Shown one piece after another: positions 23,971-32,022 of a DNA stretch of 64,000 nt. A program made the translations under genes and the position numbers. Every line of letters starts with the position of its first letter. Within the stretch, counting starts at the first letter, position 1. The stretch comes from Piscinibacter defluvii. GTDB lineage: Bacteria; Pseudomonadota; Gammaproteobacteria; Burkholderiales; Burkholderiaceae_C. The stretch covers positions 310,001 to 374,000 of the forward strand of contig NZ_RCHJ01000006.1 in assembly GCF_004011805.1 (NCBI RefSeq), given 5' to 3'. Below the pieces are notes generated by a model that had not been told where the DNA came from, did not search any database, and was given only the letters and a program-made list of their open reading frames with translations.

Positions 23971-25500
23971 TCAGGGCTGGCCGGGGTTGCTCTGCGTCAG
24001 CGGTCGCTTGCAGATCGGGTAGTCCGGGATCCGCGCGGGACGGAACACGAACTCCTGCACCGCCACCTCCGGCGGGGTGTGGTACTTCTCGATGAAGTCG
24101 CGCCAGCCCGTCGTCGTGATGAACGGGCACAGCAGCGGCTGCGCGGCGCAGGGGTCCGTCTGGAGGTAGAACGCGGAGCGCCAGTCCCACAGCCCTTCCA
24201 GGTCCGGATCGGGGCAGAACAGGTTGAGCGAATACGGCTCGCCCTCGAAGTTCCACAGCACCGTGGGCTGGGCCGGGTCGGGCGGGGTCACGCCCTCGTG
24301 CGGCACCTGCCACGGCCAGCCCTTGACGCCGTAGCGCAGCGCCGTCAGCGGCTTGAAGGTCGCCGTCAGCACCTTGGCCGCGCGCGCCACCGCGCCCCCG
24401 TCGGCCGTGAAGGTGTGCAGCACCCGGGACAGGCTCGGCAGGTCGACCAGTTCGTCGTGGCGGTCCAGCCGGGTGTCGTTCCAGGTGTCGTAGTGGCGCG
24501 CACCGGCCAGGGCCTTGCGGATGGCCTCGACCAGCAGCTTGCGTGCTGCGGGCTGGGTCGCGACGGCATCCAGCGCGGCGACCAGCGCCTTTGCCAGGCC
24601 GGTGAAGGCCTGCTGGGTGGCCGGCAGCCGGGACAGCACGATCGCCGCGCCGGTGGTCGGGTGGTCGGACGCCGGCAGCACGGCACGGTTCTGTTCCGCG
24701 AAGCGGCGCGCCAGCTGCAGCGGGCTCGGCTGGGACGGCAGCGGGCGCAGCACGTCCGGATAACGCATGCCGGCGGTGAAGAAGTTGGAGTTGGCGTAGC
24801 TGGTGGCGAACTGGGCGAAGGGCTGGATGGTGGCCAGCAGCTCGAACGACAGGTTGAAGCAGTTGTTCAGGTGCAGCACCGCCAGGCGGACGTTACCCAG
24901 CCCCATCTGCAGCGCCAGGCGCAGGCCCATCGTCGACAGCGGCCGGTGGTTGGTGGCCACGAAGGGCGAGCCGGCCGGCAGCAGGGGCGAACCCTTGCCC
25001 AGGATGGGGCGTCCGTCGGCCCGTCCCACGGCCGAGCCGCCGTCCGGCGTCACGCGCCAGCGCAGCGGTCCGAGCGGGCCGCCGTCCATCGCCGCCTCCA
25101 GCGTGACCTTGCTGCGGTCCAGGTGCGGCAGCCAGCCGGCGCCGTGGCCTTCCAGCGACAGCACCAGCGGCGTGCCCGGAAAGGCGCTGCGCGCGCGCTG
25201 CAGCAGGTCGGCGAGGCACTGCGGCCGCTCCATGTCCTGCTTGCCTGCCGGCATCACGAGCAAGCCCGGGGCCCGGGCGGCGCCCTGCACGTACCAGGTC
25301 GGGCCGTCGACCAGGTCGATGTAGGCGCAGACGTTGGTGCCCTGCTGGGCCACCGCCGTCAACGCCATGAACAGCGGGTGCTTGGCGAGCGTTCCGTCGC
25401 CGTGGTGGTAGTTGCTCAGGTTTTCGTCGCTGGCGAAGGGCGCGTACACGACGAACGTATACGGCCCGCTGAAGGGCCGCGGCACGGGCTGGTTGGGCAT
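23971..25500 (-). CDS. Clostripain-like (C11 family) cysteine protease
   Basis: A 509-residue protein with the clan CD catalytic dyad of clostripain-like enzymes: His119 in LSLEGHGAGWLP and Cys214 in LHLNNCFNLSFELL, each after a hydrophobic strand. The opening strand TFVVYAPFASDENLSNYH and the helix following it match how C11 domains begin. There is no signal peptide, unlike many secreted clostripains, so it should act in the cytoplasm. The C-terminal ~200 residues have no recognised domain. ATG 25498-25500 has a strong AGGAGGG site 6-7 bases upstream. It is divergent from the TPR/winged-helix gene, 129 bases between starts, suggesting a regulated pair. Substrate unknown. Confidence 0.78.
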   Translation of the reverse strand: MPNQPVPRPFSGPYTFVVYAPFASDENLSNYHHGDGTLAKHPLFMALTAVAQQGTNVCAYIDLVDGPTWYVQGAARAPGLLVMPAGKQDMERPQCLADLLQRARSAFPGTPLVLSLEGHGAGWLPHLDRSKVTLEAAMDGGPLGPLRWRVTPDGGSAVGRADGRPILGKGSPLLPAGSPFVATNHRPLSTMGLRLALQMGLGNVRLAVLHLNNCFNLSFELLATIQPFAQFATSYANSNFFTAGMRYPDVLRPLPSQPSPLQLARRFAEQNRAVLPASDHPTTGAAIVLSRLPATQQAFTGLAKALVAALDAVATQPAARKLLVEAIRKALAGARHYDTWNDTRLDRHDELVDLPSLSRVLHTFTADGGAVARAAKVLTATFKPLTALRYGVKGWPWQVPHEGVTPPDPAQPTVLWNFEGEPYSLNLFCPDPDLEGLWDWRSAFYLQTDPCAAQPLLCPFITTTGWRDFIEKYHTPPEVAVQEFVFRPARIPDYPICKRPLTQSNPGQP

Positions 25501-25515
25501 CGAACCCTCCTGGTG

Positions 25516-25609
25516 ATTGACAGTCGCTCGAGGACCGCTACCCTGCATGCCCGACGTTCCCAACGCCACCCGGGCCCGGGCACCGTCTCGGGCACCCGGC
25601 CGAGACAAT
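25516..25609 (+). promoter_or_regulatory. Divergent promoter region between C11 protease and TPR-wHTH genes
   Basis: The 129-base gap holds a good -35-like TTGACA at 25517-25522 with a poor -10 (TACCCT, 25539-25544, spacer 16). A better -10-like GACAAT at 25604-25609 ends 20 nt before the TPR gene ATG. A CGGGCCCGGG palindrome lies near 25571-25580. None is decisive. Confidence 0.3.
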
Positions 25610-25629
25610 GATCGGACGATCGATCGCGC

Positions 25630-27900
25630 ATGTCGACGCTCGCGGACGCGCTGCCCCCTAGCTCGAAGGAGAGCCGCCCGGGCCTGCCGGGCCCGCGCCA
25701 GGCGGTGGCCGTCGGCGAGCTGGTGCTCGACCAGCTGCTGGGCGCATGGCGCCAGCAGGCCTTGCCGCAGCTCCTGGCGCGGCGGCCGCGGGTCACGCGC
25801 TGGTGCGTCCGGCGTTTCCTCGCGCCGGTGCTGTGGGCCACCGGCGACGCGTTCGGCGACGACGAGCCGCCGCTGGCCGCGCTGCAGTTCCTGCTGCGCT
25901 GGGCGATGGGCCAGCTGCGCCCGGACGGCGCGAGCTTCGGCGCGCCGATCGAGCGCACGGCCTGGCTCGACGCGCCGGCCTGGCGACCCTTCCTCGCGCT
26001 CGCCTGCCACTACGAGATGCTGCCGATGGCCTCGTTCCGCGACCGTTACCACGAGCGCGCGGACGAGCCGGCCTCGAGCCGGCTGTGCGGCCTGTGGGAC
26101 ATCGCCCCGAGCAGCTTCTACCGCCACCTCGAGAAGGGCCGCCGCCAGCTGGCCGACCTGTTGCTCGACCAGCCGATGCCCTCGGAACGGCTGATCGCGC
26201 TGGCCCGCGCAGCCCAGGCCGCGGCCTGCGAACGGCTCGGCCTGCACGACGAGGTGGCGCGTGCGGTCTGGCACACGCGCCTGGCCGACTCGGCGGCGCA
26301 ACGCGGGCAGGCGCGCACCGCGCTGTGGCACCGACTGCAGGTGGCCGATGTCGCCGGGCTGGCCCAGCTGCTGCAGCGCTTCGGCCCCGCGCTGGCACAG
26401 GATGCATTGACGGACCGCCTGCTGCAGCTGCTGCCGCCCGGCGCGCTCGAAGGGCGTGCCTTCGTGCGCCTGCTGCTCGCCCGCGCCGGCCTCGCGCGCC
26501 TGCGTGGTGCGGGCGACCAGGAGCTGCGGCTGTGCGAACAGGCGCTGCGCCTGGCCTCGGCCGACGACGACCGGCTGATGACCGGCATCGCCTGCGCGGC
26601 GCTCGGCAAGTTCCACGAGTCGCGCGACGCGGACCGTGCGTTTGCGTGTTTCCAGCAGAGCGCCGAGTTCCTCGAGCGGGCCTGCGCCAGCGCCGACGAT
26701 GCGCTCGAGGCCCGCCCCCACTACCTGGCCACCCTGGTGCAGCTGGCCTGGCTCTACACCCTGCGCAACGACCCGCGCGCGCGGCCGGTGCTCGAGCGCG
26801 CCGCCGAACTGCACGATGCGCAGGCCGCGCCCGACGACGCGCACGCGACGCTCGAGCAGGCCTGGGGCGAGTACTGGCGGCGCGCGGGTGACTTCACCCG
26901 CGCGCTCGAGGCCATGCAACGCGCCTTGCAGATCTACGAGCGCACCGGCAACCAGGCCAAGGTGCTGCGCTGCCACGGCAACCTGGCGCTGCTGTACGGT
27001 CATCTGGGCCAAGTGGAGCGCTCGATGGCCTACTCGCGCCGCGTCATCGAGCTGGCCGAGGTGTCGCCCGTCGACCCCGAGACGGTCGCCTCCACGCACG
27101 TCAACCTCGGCCTCGCGCTGGTGTGGCAGAAGAAGATCGACGAAGGCATCGAGCACTACCTGCGCGCGCTCGAGCATGCCCGCGGCGCGCGGCTGCGCGT
27201 GGTGGCCGAGCGGGCGCACTACAACCTGGCGGAGGCCTACTACCTGCGCTTCCTGCAGGACGGCCGGCGGGCCGACGAGCACCTGGGCGACCTGCACACC
27301 GCGGCTGCGCTGAACGCCTTGCCGCCCGATGCCGACCCGGCCGCCGCCGACGCCACCCGGCGCCTCAAGGAGGAGGTGCTGGGCCAGCGCGAGGCCGGCG
27401 TCTACGACCGCCTGCAGCCCGCCGAGACGGCCGCGCACTACGAGGAGATGAACGAGGTGCGCCAGCTGCGCGAACGCCTCGCGGTGCCGCAGAGTGCGGG
27501 CACCCGCATCGATGCGCACCTGGCGATCGCGGCCGCCTACGTCGCCGTCGCGGTGAAGGAGCGCGACGCGGCGCTCGGGCTGATCGAGGCGCATGGGCTG
27601 CAGGCCGAGTTCGACACGCGCGTGCAGCAGCTTCGCCTCGAGTTCGACCGCGGCCTGAGCCGGGCCCGGCGGCTGCGCGACGACTGGGGCCGCGAGGCCG
27701 TCGGCGTGGTCGATGCCGGACTGATCGCCGCCGTGCTGCAGCACCTGCTCGAGTCCGGCCCGCTCAGCAAGAGCAGCTATGCGCGGCTGTGCGGCGTGAG
27801 TCCGGGCACGGCCTCCAAGCACCTCGCCGCGCTCGCCCAGCGCGGGCTGCTGTGCCAGAGCGGGCGCGGACCGATGACCCGCTACGCGCTGCCGGAGTGA
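25630..27900 (+). CDS. TPR-repeat protein with C-terminal winged helix
   Basis: A 756-residue cytoplasmic protein. Residues ~130-180 contain a helix-turn-helix-like segment (LWDIAPSSFYRHLEKGRRQL). Residues ~270-560 are a run of helical hairpins of tetratricopeptide type (EYWRRAGDFTRALEAMQRAL, then AKVLRCHGNLALLYGHLGQV, and STHVNLGLALVWQKKIDEGI). The last ~50 residues form a winged helix (LSKSSYARLCGVSPGTASKH, ending GRGPMTRYALPE). This looks like a signal-integrating regulator in which TPRs bind a protein or peptide and the wings bind DNA. No nucleotide-binding motif is present, unlike STAND ATPases. Its position, divergent from the C11 protease, suggests it controls that gene. Confidence 0.78.
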   Translation: MSTLADALPPSSKESRPGLPGPRQAVAVGELVLDQLLGAWRQQALPQLLARRPRVTRWCVRRFLAPVLWATGDAFGDDEPPLAALQFLLRWAMGQLRPDGASFGAPIERTAWLDAPAWRPFLALACHYEMLPMASFRDRYHERADEPASSRLCGLWDIAPSSFYRHLEKGRRQLADLLLDQPMPSERLIALARAAQAAACERLGLHDEVARAVWHTRLADSAAQRGQARTALWHRLQVADVAGLAQLLQRFGPALAQDALTDRLLQLLPPGALEGRAFVRLLLARAGLARLRGAGDQELRLCEQALRLASADDDRLMTGIACAALGKFHESRDADRAFACFQQSAEFLERACASADDALEARPHYLATLVQLAWLYTLRNDPRARPVLERAAELHDAQAAPDDAHATLEQAWGEYWRRAGDFTRALEAMQRALQIYERTGNQAKVLRCHGNLALLYGHLGQVERSMAYSRRVIELAEVSPVDPETVASTHVNLGLALVWQKKIDEGIEHYLRALEHARGARLRVVAERAHYNLAEAYYLRFLQDGRRADEHLGDLHTAAALNALPPDADPAAADATRRLKEEVLGQREAGVYDRLQPAETAAHYEEMNEVRQLRERLAVPQSAGTRIDAHLAIAAAYVAVAVKERDAALGLIEAHGLQAEFDTRVQQLRLEFDRGLSRARRLRDDWGREAVGVVDAGLIAAVLQHLLESGPLSKSSYARLCGVSPGTASKHLAALAQRGLLCQSGRGPMTRYALPE

Positions 27901-27952
27901 CGCGGCGAGGTGCCGCGTCGCCCTGCTCGGCTAGCATGGCCGGCAGGAGGAC

Positions 27953-28825
27953 ATGCACGTGGTGATCGAACACGCCTATGCCGAACTGGGCTTGGCGCCC
28001 GGCGCGAGCGAGGCGCAGGTGAAGGCGGCCTGGCGCCGCCTGGTGGCGCAGTGGCATCCGGACCGCAACGCCGCGCCCGGTGCGCTGGCGCGCATGCAGC
28101 GCATCAACACGGCCTACGAGACGATCCGGCTCGGGCCGGACGACGCCGGATCGCCGGCGCCGGCCCCCGACCCCGCGGCGGCCGTCCGACCGCTGCGCCG
28201 GCGCGTTCGCCTCAGCCTGGAGGAGGCTGCCGCCGGCTGCGTCAAGCCTGTGCGCGGCCAGCGCAGCGAGGCCTGCACGAGCTGCGATGGCGCGGGCGAG
28301 CTGCGCCGGCCCGGCTGGTACGGCTGGATGGCATCGACGGCGCCGTGCAGCGCCTGCGCCGGCCGCGGCCGGCTGGCCCGCGGCTACCGGCACACGGTAC
28401 GCATCCCGCCCGGCGCGCGGGCGGGCGACCGGCTGCAGGCCCACGCCGCCGGCGCCACGCTGGAGCTGCAGGTCGAGATCGCGCCGCACCCGCTGTTCAC
28501 GCTCGACGCGGACGGCACGCTGCGCTGCGAGATGCCGGTGGACGGCTTCGCCTGGATGGCCGAGCGCTGGGTCGAGGTGCCGACGCTCGCCGGGCTGCAG
28601 CAGATGCGCCTGCGCCGCGCGCACCGCAGCTACCGGCTGCGCGGCCAGGGCTTCCCGGACCGCGGCGGCGTGCGCGGCGATTGTGTGGTGACCATCGAGC
28701 CGCGGTTCCCCGACAGCCTGAGCGCGGAGCAGGAGGCGCTGCTCGAGCGCCTGTCGGCAGCCGGGACGGCGCCGCTCGCCGACTGGCAGCGCCGGCTGCG
28801 CGCCTGGGAGCGGCGAAGAACCTAG
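27953..28825 (+). CDS. DnaJ/CbpA-like co-chaperone with a reduced zinc finger
   Basis: A 290-residue protein with an N-terminal J domain (HPD at residues 35-37 in VAQWHPDRN). A short Ala/Pro linker precedes a shortened cysteine region with two CxxCxGxG motifs (CTSCDGAG and CSACAGRG) instead of the four of true DnaJ. A C-terminal substrate-binding beta domain follows ([28 protein letters not shown]). It should stimulate a DnaK-type ATPase. GGAGG precedes the ATG and a -10-like TAGCAT lies at 27932-27937. Its stop overlaps the convergent rpe stop by 4 bases. Not dnaJ itself, which is about 375 residues and pairs with dnaK. Confidence 0.85.
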   Translation: MHVVIEHAYAELGLAPGASEAQVKAAWRRLVAQWHPDRNAAPGALARMQRINTAYETIRLGPDDAGSPAPAPDPAAAVRPLRRRVRLSLEEAAAGCVKPVRGQRSEACTSCDGAGELRRPGWYGWMASTAPCSACAGRGRLARGYRHTVRIPPGARAGDRLQAHAAGATLELQVEIAPHPLFTLDADGTLRCEMPVDGFAWMAERWVEVPTLAGLQQMRLRRAHRSYRLRGQGFPDRGGVRGDCVVTIEPRFPDSLSAEQEALLERLSAAGTAPLADWQRRLRAWERRRT

Positions 28826-29502
28826 GCGGCCAGCCGCTCGCGCATCGCCGCGATCACCGCGCGGTAGTCCTTCTGGCCGAAGATCGCGCTGCCGGCGACG
28901 AAGGTGTCCGCGCCGGCGTCGGCCACTGCGCGGATGTTGTCGACCTTGATGCCGCCGTCGACCTCGAGCCGGATGTCGCGGCCGCTCGCCTCGATCAGCT
29001 TGCGCGCCCGCTCGATCTTCTGCAGCGCCGAGGGGATGAAGCCCTGCCCGCCGAAGCCGGGGTTGACGCTCATGATCAGCACCAGGTCGACCTTGTCGAT
29101 CACCCACTCCAGCACGTCCAGCGGCGCGGCCGGGTTGAACACCAGGCCGGCGCGGCAGCCCTCGGCCTTGATCAGCTGCAGCGTGCGGTCCACATGCGTG
29201 CTGGCATCCGGGTGGAAGCTGATCAGGTCCGCGCCCGCCTTGGCAAACGCCGTGGCGAGCGCATCGACCGGCTGCACCATCAGGTGCACGTCGATCGGCA
29301 CCTTGGTGCCGTCGGGCTTCGCGGCGTGTTTCCGGATCGCCTCGCACACCATCGGGCCGATGGTCAGGTTGGGCACGTAATGGTTGTCCATCACGTCGAA
29401 GTGGATCCAGTCGGCGCCGGCGGCGATGACGTCGCGCACCTCCTCGCCCAGGCGGGCGAAGTCGGCCGAGAGGATGGATGGAGCGATCAGCGGGGTCGGC
29501 AT
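28822..29502 (-). CDS. rpe: Ribulose-phosphate 3-epimerase
   Basis: Interconverts ribulose 5-phosphate and xylulose 5-phosphate in the pentose phosphate pathway. The 226-residue TIM barrel shows the family motifs [13 protein letters not shown] (residues 6-18), [19 protein letters not shown] with its metal-binding His and Asp, [15 protein letters not shown]-type sequence in the middle ([14 protein letters not shown]), and [11 protein letters not shown] with the catalytic Asp. Full length. The -10-like TAGAAT on the minus strand (29511-29516) ends 8 nt before the ATG with no Shine-Dalgarno, so a leaderless message is likely. Divergent from apaG, as in many betaproteobacteria. Confidence 0.97.
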   Translation of the reverse strand: MPTPLIAPSILSADFARLGEEVRDVIAAGADWIHFDVMDNHYVPNLTIGPMVCEAIRKHAAKPDGTKVPIDVHLMVQPVDALATAFAKAGADLISFHPDASTHVDRTLQLIKAEGCRAGLVFNPAAPLDVLEWVIDKVDLVLIMSVNPGFGGQGFIPSALQKIERARKLIEASGRDIRLEVDGGIKVDNIRAVADAGADTFVAGSAIFGQKDYRAVIAAMRERLAA

Positions 29503-29509
29503 GGGCCGC

Positions 29510-29521
29510 GATTCTAGAATC
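29510..29521. promoter_or_regulatory. Symmetric -10 palindrome shared by rpe and apaG
   Basis: GATTCTAGAATC is a perfect 12-bp palindrome that reads TAGAAT (5 of 6 matches to TATAAT) on each strand. Each -10 ends exactly 8 nt before its gene's ATG, so a single element can serve both divergent genes and start transcription at or next to each initiation codon. Confidence 0.6.
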
Positions 29522-29528
29522 CGCCCCC

Positions 29529-29903
29529 ATGGCCAAGCCCGAGTTCACCAACACCGTCGTCGTGCGCGCGCTGCCGGAGCAGTCCGATCCGGACAGCGGA
29601 CAGCATGCCTTCGCCTACACGATCACGATCCACAACACCGGCGACGTGACGGCGCAGCTGATCGCGCGCCACTGGGTCATCACCGATGCCGGGGGGCATG
29701 TCGAGGAGGTGCGCGGCCTCGCGGTGGTGGGCCACCAGCCGCTGCTCAAGCCGGGCGAGCGCTTCGAGTACACCAGCTGGACGCGCATCGCCACGCCGCA
29801 CGGCACCATGCGCGGCACCTTCTTCTGCATGACCGAGGATGCCCGGCCGTTCGACTCGCCGGTGCATGAGTTCGGGCTGACGACGACCTCGGCGCTGCAC
29901 TGA
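29529..29903 (+). CDS. apaG: ApaG protein (Co2+/Mg2+ efflux-associated family)
   Basis: A 124-residue single-domain protein of the ApaG family with a fibronectin III-like beta sandwich. Family marks are [20 protein letters not shown], the Gly-rich [19 protein letters not shown] and [19 protein letters not shown]. Length is the normal ~125. ATG 29529 is chosen because the longer frame crosses the rpe promoter. ApaG was linked to diadenosine tetraphosphate hydrolase (apaH) and cobalt/magnesium tolerance in enterobacteria, but its biochemical role remains uncertain. The next gene starts 8 bases downstream. Confidence 0.95.
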   Translation: MAKPEFTNTVVVRALPEQSDPDSGQHAFAYTITIHNTGDVTAQLIARHWVITDAGGHVEEVRGLAVVGHQPLLKPGERFEYTSWTRIATPHGTMRGTFFCMTEDARPFDSPVHEFGLTTTSALH

Positions 29904-29910
29904 CCCGCGC

Positions 29911-31908
29911 ATGGCGACCCGGTCCGGCCGTTCGACCTGGGATCTCACCGCGCTGCTGAACGCCGCCGACCCGAGGGCGACGCTGGCCGAACGCCACCTG
30001 TGGCTGGTTCGCCTGATGCAGTGGCTGCGCAGCGCGCCGCTGGAGGGCGAGCGCCAGCGGCCCACGCCGGTGCTGCGCCTGAAGCACCTGCTCAACGTGC
30101 TGGAGCGCCACCCCGAGCACCGCGCGCGCGTCGGCGAGCTGCTCGCGCTGTTCTGGCGCGAGGTGGACATCGCCGCCTTGTTCGCCGACTTCGGCTTCGC
30201 GCCGCGCACGCACTTCCTCGCCGAACTGGGCCAGCGGCTGCACACGCGGCTGCTGCCGCACACGCCCGAGACCACCGACCTCGGCGAGCTGTTCGCGCTG
30301 CTGTTCCCGCGCGAGGCCGACGCCGCCTGGCTGGAAGCCATCGACGACGAGACGCTGGCGCGCCTGGCCGCGCTGCTCGCCCCCGCGCTGGCGCAGGGCG
30401 AGGACTGGCGCACGCCGCTGCTGGACGGCATCGTGTTCCTCGCCGCGGCGGTGCGCGCCTCCGGGCTGTCGGGCGCGTTGCGCCAGCGCATGAGCCCCGA
30501 ACTGCTGGTGGACCGGCCGTTCCGCCAGCTCGCCGCGGTGGCCGAGCACACCGCCGAGCTGGCCCAGGCGGGCGACAGCCGCCGGCTGCTGCAGCAGGTG
30601 CAGTACCTGCGCGCGCTGCTGGCCGCCTGCCGGCGCGCCGCCGCCAGCGTGCACGAGCACCTGGAGGAGCACGGCGTCTCGGTGGGCATCGTGTTCGAGG
30701 TCGACCAGCTGCGCGGACGCTGCGACCGCATCGAGGCGCTGCTCGACTGCCTGCTCGCCGAGCGCCCGGCGCACGAGCTGGTACGCCTGCTCGCCACGCT
30801 GGCGCGCGCGGCCGAGCAGCGCCGCGGCCTGCGTGCGCTGTTCGCGCGCCACTACTCGCTGCTGGCGCGCAAGGTGGCCGAGCGCAACGCCGAGACCGGC
30901 GAGCACTACATCACCCGCGACCGCGCCGAGTACCGCGCCATGCTGCGCGCGGCCTGCGGCGGCGGCGCAGTGATCGCGGGCACCACCTTCGTCAAGTTCG
31001 CGATCGGCGCGCTCGGGCTGGCGGCGTTCTGGGCCGGCTTCTGGGCCGGCGTCAACTACGCGGCGAGCTTCGTGCTCATCCACCTGTGCCACTGGACGGT
31101 GGCGACCAAGCAGCCGGCGATGACGGCGCCAGCGATGGCCGACAAGCTGGCCGATGTCTCCGACGACGCCAAGGTCGAGGCCTTCGTCGACGAGGCGGCG
31201 CACCTGATCCGCTCGCAGGCGGCCGGCATCTTCGGCAACCTGATGCTGGCCGGCCCGCTGGTGCTGCTCGGCCAGCTCGCCTGGCAGGCGCTGTTCGGCG
31301 CGCCGCTGGTGGGCGAGGCCACGGCCGGGTACGTGCTGCACTCGCTGACGCTGCTCGGGCCGACGCCGCTTTACGCGGCCTTCACCGGCGTGCTGCTGTT
31401 CGCCAGCTCGCTGATCGCCGGCTGGGCCGAGAACTGGTTCGTCTGGCACAAGCTCGACAGCGCGATCGCCTGGAACCCGCGCAGCATCGCGCTGCTGGGC
31501 GATGCCCGGGCCAAGCGCTGGGCGCGCTGGTGGCGCGCCAACATCTCCGGGCTCACGGCCAACGTCTCGCTCGGGCTGATGCTCGGCCTGGTGCCGGCGG
31601 TGGCGGGTTTCTTCGCGCTGCCGGTCGAGGTGCGCCACGTGACGCTGTCCACCGGCCAGCTCGCCGCGGCGCTGGGCGCGCTGGGCCCCGAGCTGCTGCG
31701 CGAGGGTGCGTTCTGGTGGTGCGCGGCCGGCATCGCGCTGACCGGGGTGCTGAACCTGACCGTCAGCTTCGTGCTCGCCTTCAAGGTGGCGCTGCGTTCG
31801 CGCGGCATCCGCCTGGCCGACCGCAGCCGCATCTACCGCGCCTGGCGGCGCCGGCTGCTGACGCGGCCGCTGTCGTTCGTGTGGCCGCCGCGCGAGTCAG
31901 CGGCCTGA
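29911..31908 (+). CDS. Gcr-type 'site-specific recombinase' family membrane protein
   Basis: A 665-residue protein of the family annotated as site-specific recombinase Gcr after a neisserial protein. The N-terminal half (~1-330) is soluble and helical. The second half has about six to eight membrane helices (GGAVIAGTTFVKFAIGALGL near 350, IFGNLMLAGPLVLLGQLAW near 440, LTANVSLGLMLGLVPAVAGF near 550). No tyrosine or serine recombinase active site is visible, so the family name should not be taken as proof of recombinase activity. It follows apaG by 8 bases and is likely co-transcribed. Its end overlaps a small antisense gene by 12 bases. Confidence 0.85.
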   Translation: MATRSGRSTWDLTALLNAADPRATLAERHLWLVRLMQWLRSAPLEGERQRPTPVLRLKHLLNVLERHPEHRARVGELLALFWREVDIAALFADFGFAPRTHFLAELGQRLHTRLLPHTPETTDLGELFALLFPREADAAWLEAIDDETLARLAALLAPALAQGEDWRTPLLDGIVFLAAAVRASGLSGALRQRMSPELLVDRPFRQLAAVAEHTAELAQAGDSRRLLQQVQYLRALLAACRRAAASVHEHLEEHGVSVGIVFEVDQLRGRCDRIEALLDCLLAERPAHELVRLLATLARAAEQRRGLRALFARHYSLLARKVAERNAETGEHYITRDRAEYRAMLRAACGGGAVIAGTTFVKFAIGALGLAAFWAGFWAGVNYAASFVLIHLCHWTVATKQPAMTAPAMADKLADVSDDAKVEAFVDEAAHLIRSQAAGIFGNLMLAGPLVLLGQLAWQALFGAPLVGEATAGYVLHSLTLLGPTPLYAAFTGVLLFASSLIAGWAENWFVWHKLDSAIAWNPRSIALLGDARAKRWARWWRANISGLTANVSLGLMLGLVPAVAGFFALPVEVRHVTLSTGQLAAALGALGPELLREGAFWWCAAGIALTGVLNLTVSFVLAFKVALRSRGIRLADRSRIYRAWRRRLLTRPLSFVWPPRESAA

Positions 31909-32022
31909 GTCGCCGTCGGCGTCGTGGCGCTCGCCGCGCCGCCGACCCGAGAACATGGTCCACCAGACGATGCCCAGCAGGATCGCGAGGGCCAGCAGGG
32001 CTTCCAGCAGAATCAGCCACAT
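31897..32022 (-). CDS. Small single-helix membrane protein (41 aa)
   Basis: A short gene encoding one membrane helix (MWLILLEALLALAILLGIVW, residues 1-20) followed by a charged Arg/Asp-rich tail (RRRGERHDADGDSGR). AGGAAA lies about 8 bases before the ATG. A -10-like TAGAAT on the minus strand at 32063-32068 would give a leader of about 33 nt. The start codon overlaps that of mltA on the other strand within a shared CATG. Unknown function; the helix-plus-charged-tail pattern and its own promoter elements argue it is real. Confidence 0.6.
   Translation of the reverse strand: MWLILLEALLALAILLGIVWWTMFSGRRRGERHDADGDSGR

Noticed and set aside
16243-27900. Calling the whole stretch a defence island.
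   Set aside because: Apart from the two protease loci there are no recognised defence genes, integrases or transfer genes, and base composition does not change. The idea is kept only as a hypothesis for the individual modules.
29911-31908. A mobile-element recombinase, suggested by the family name site-specific recombinase.
   Set aside because: The protein has several membrane helices and no recombinase active site. No repeats, attachment sites or mobile genes flank it.
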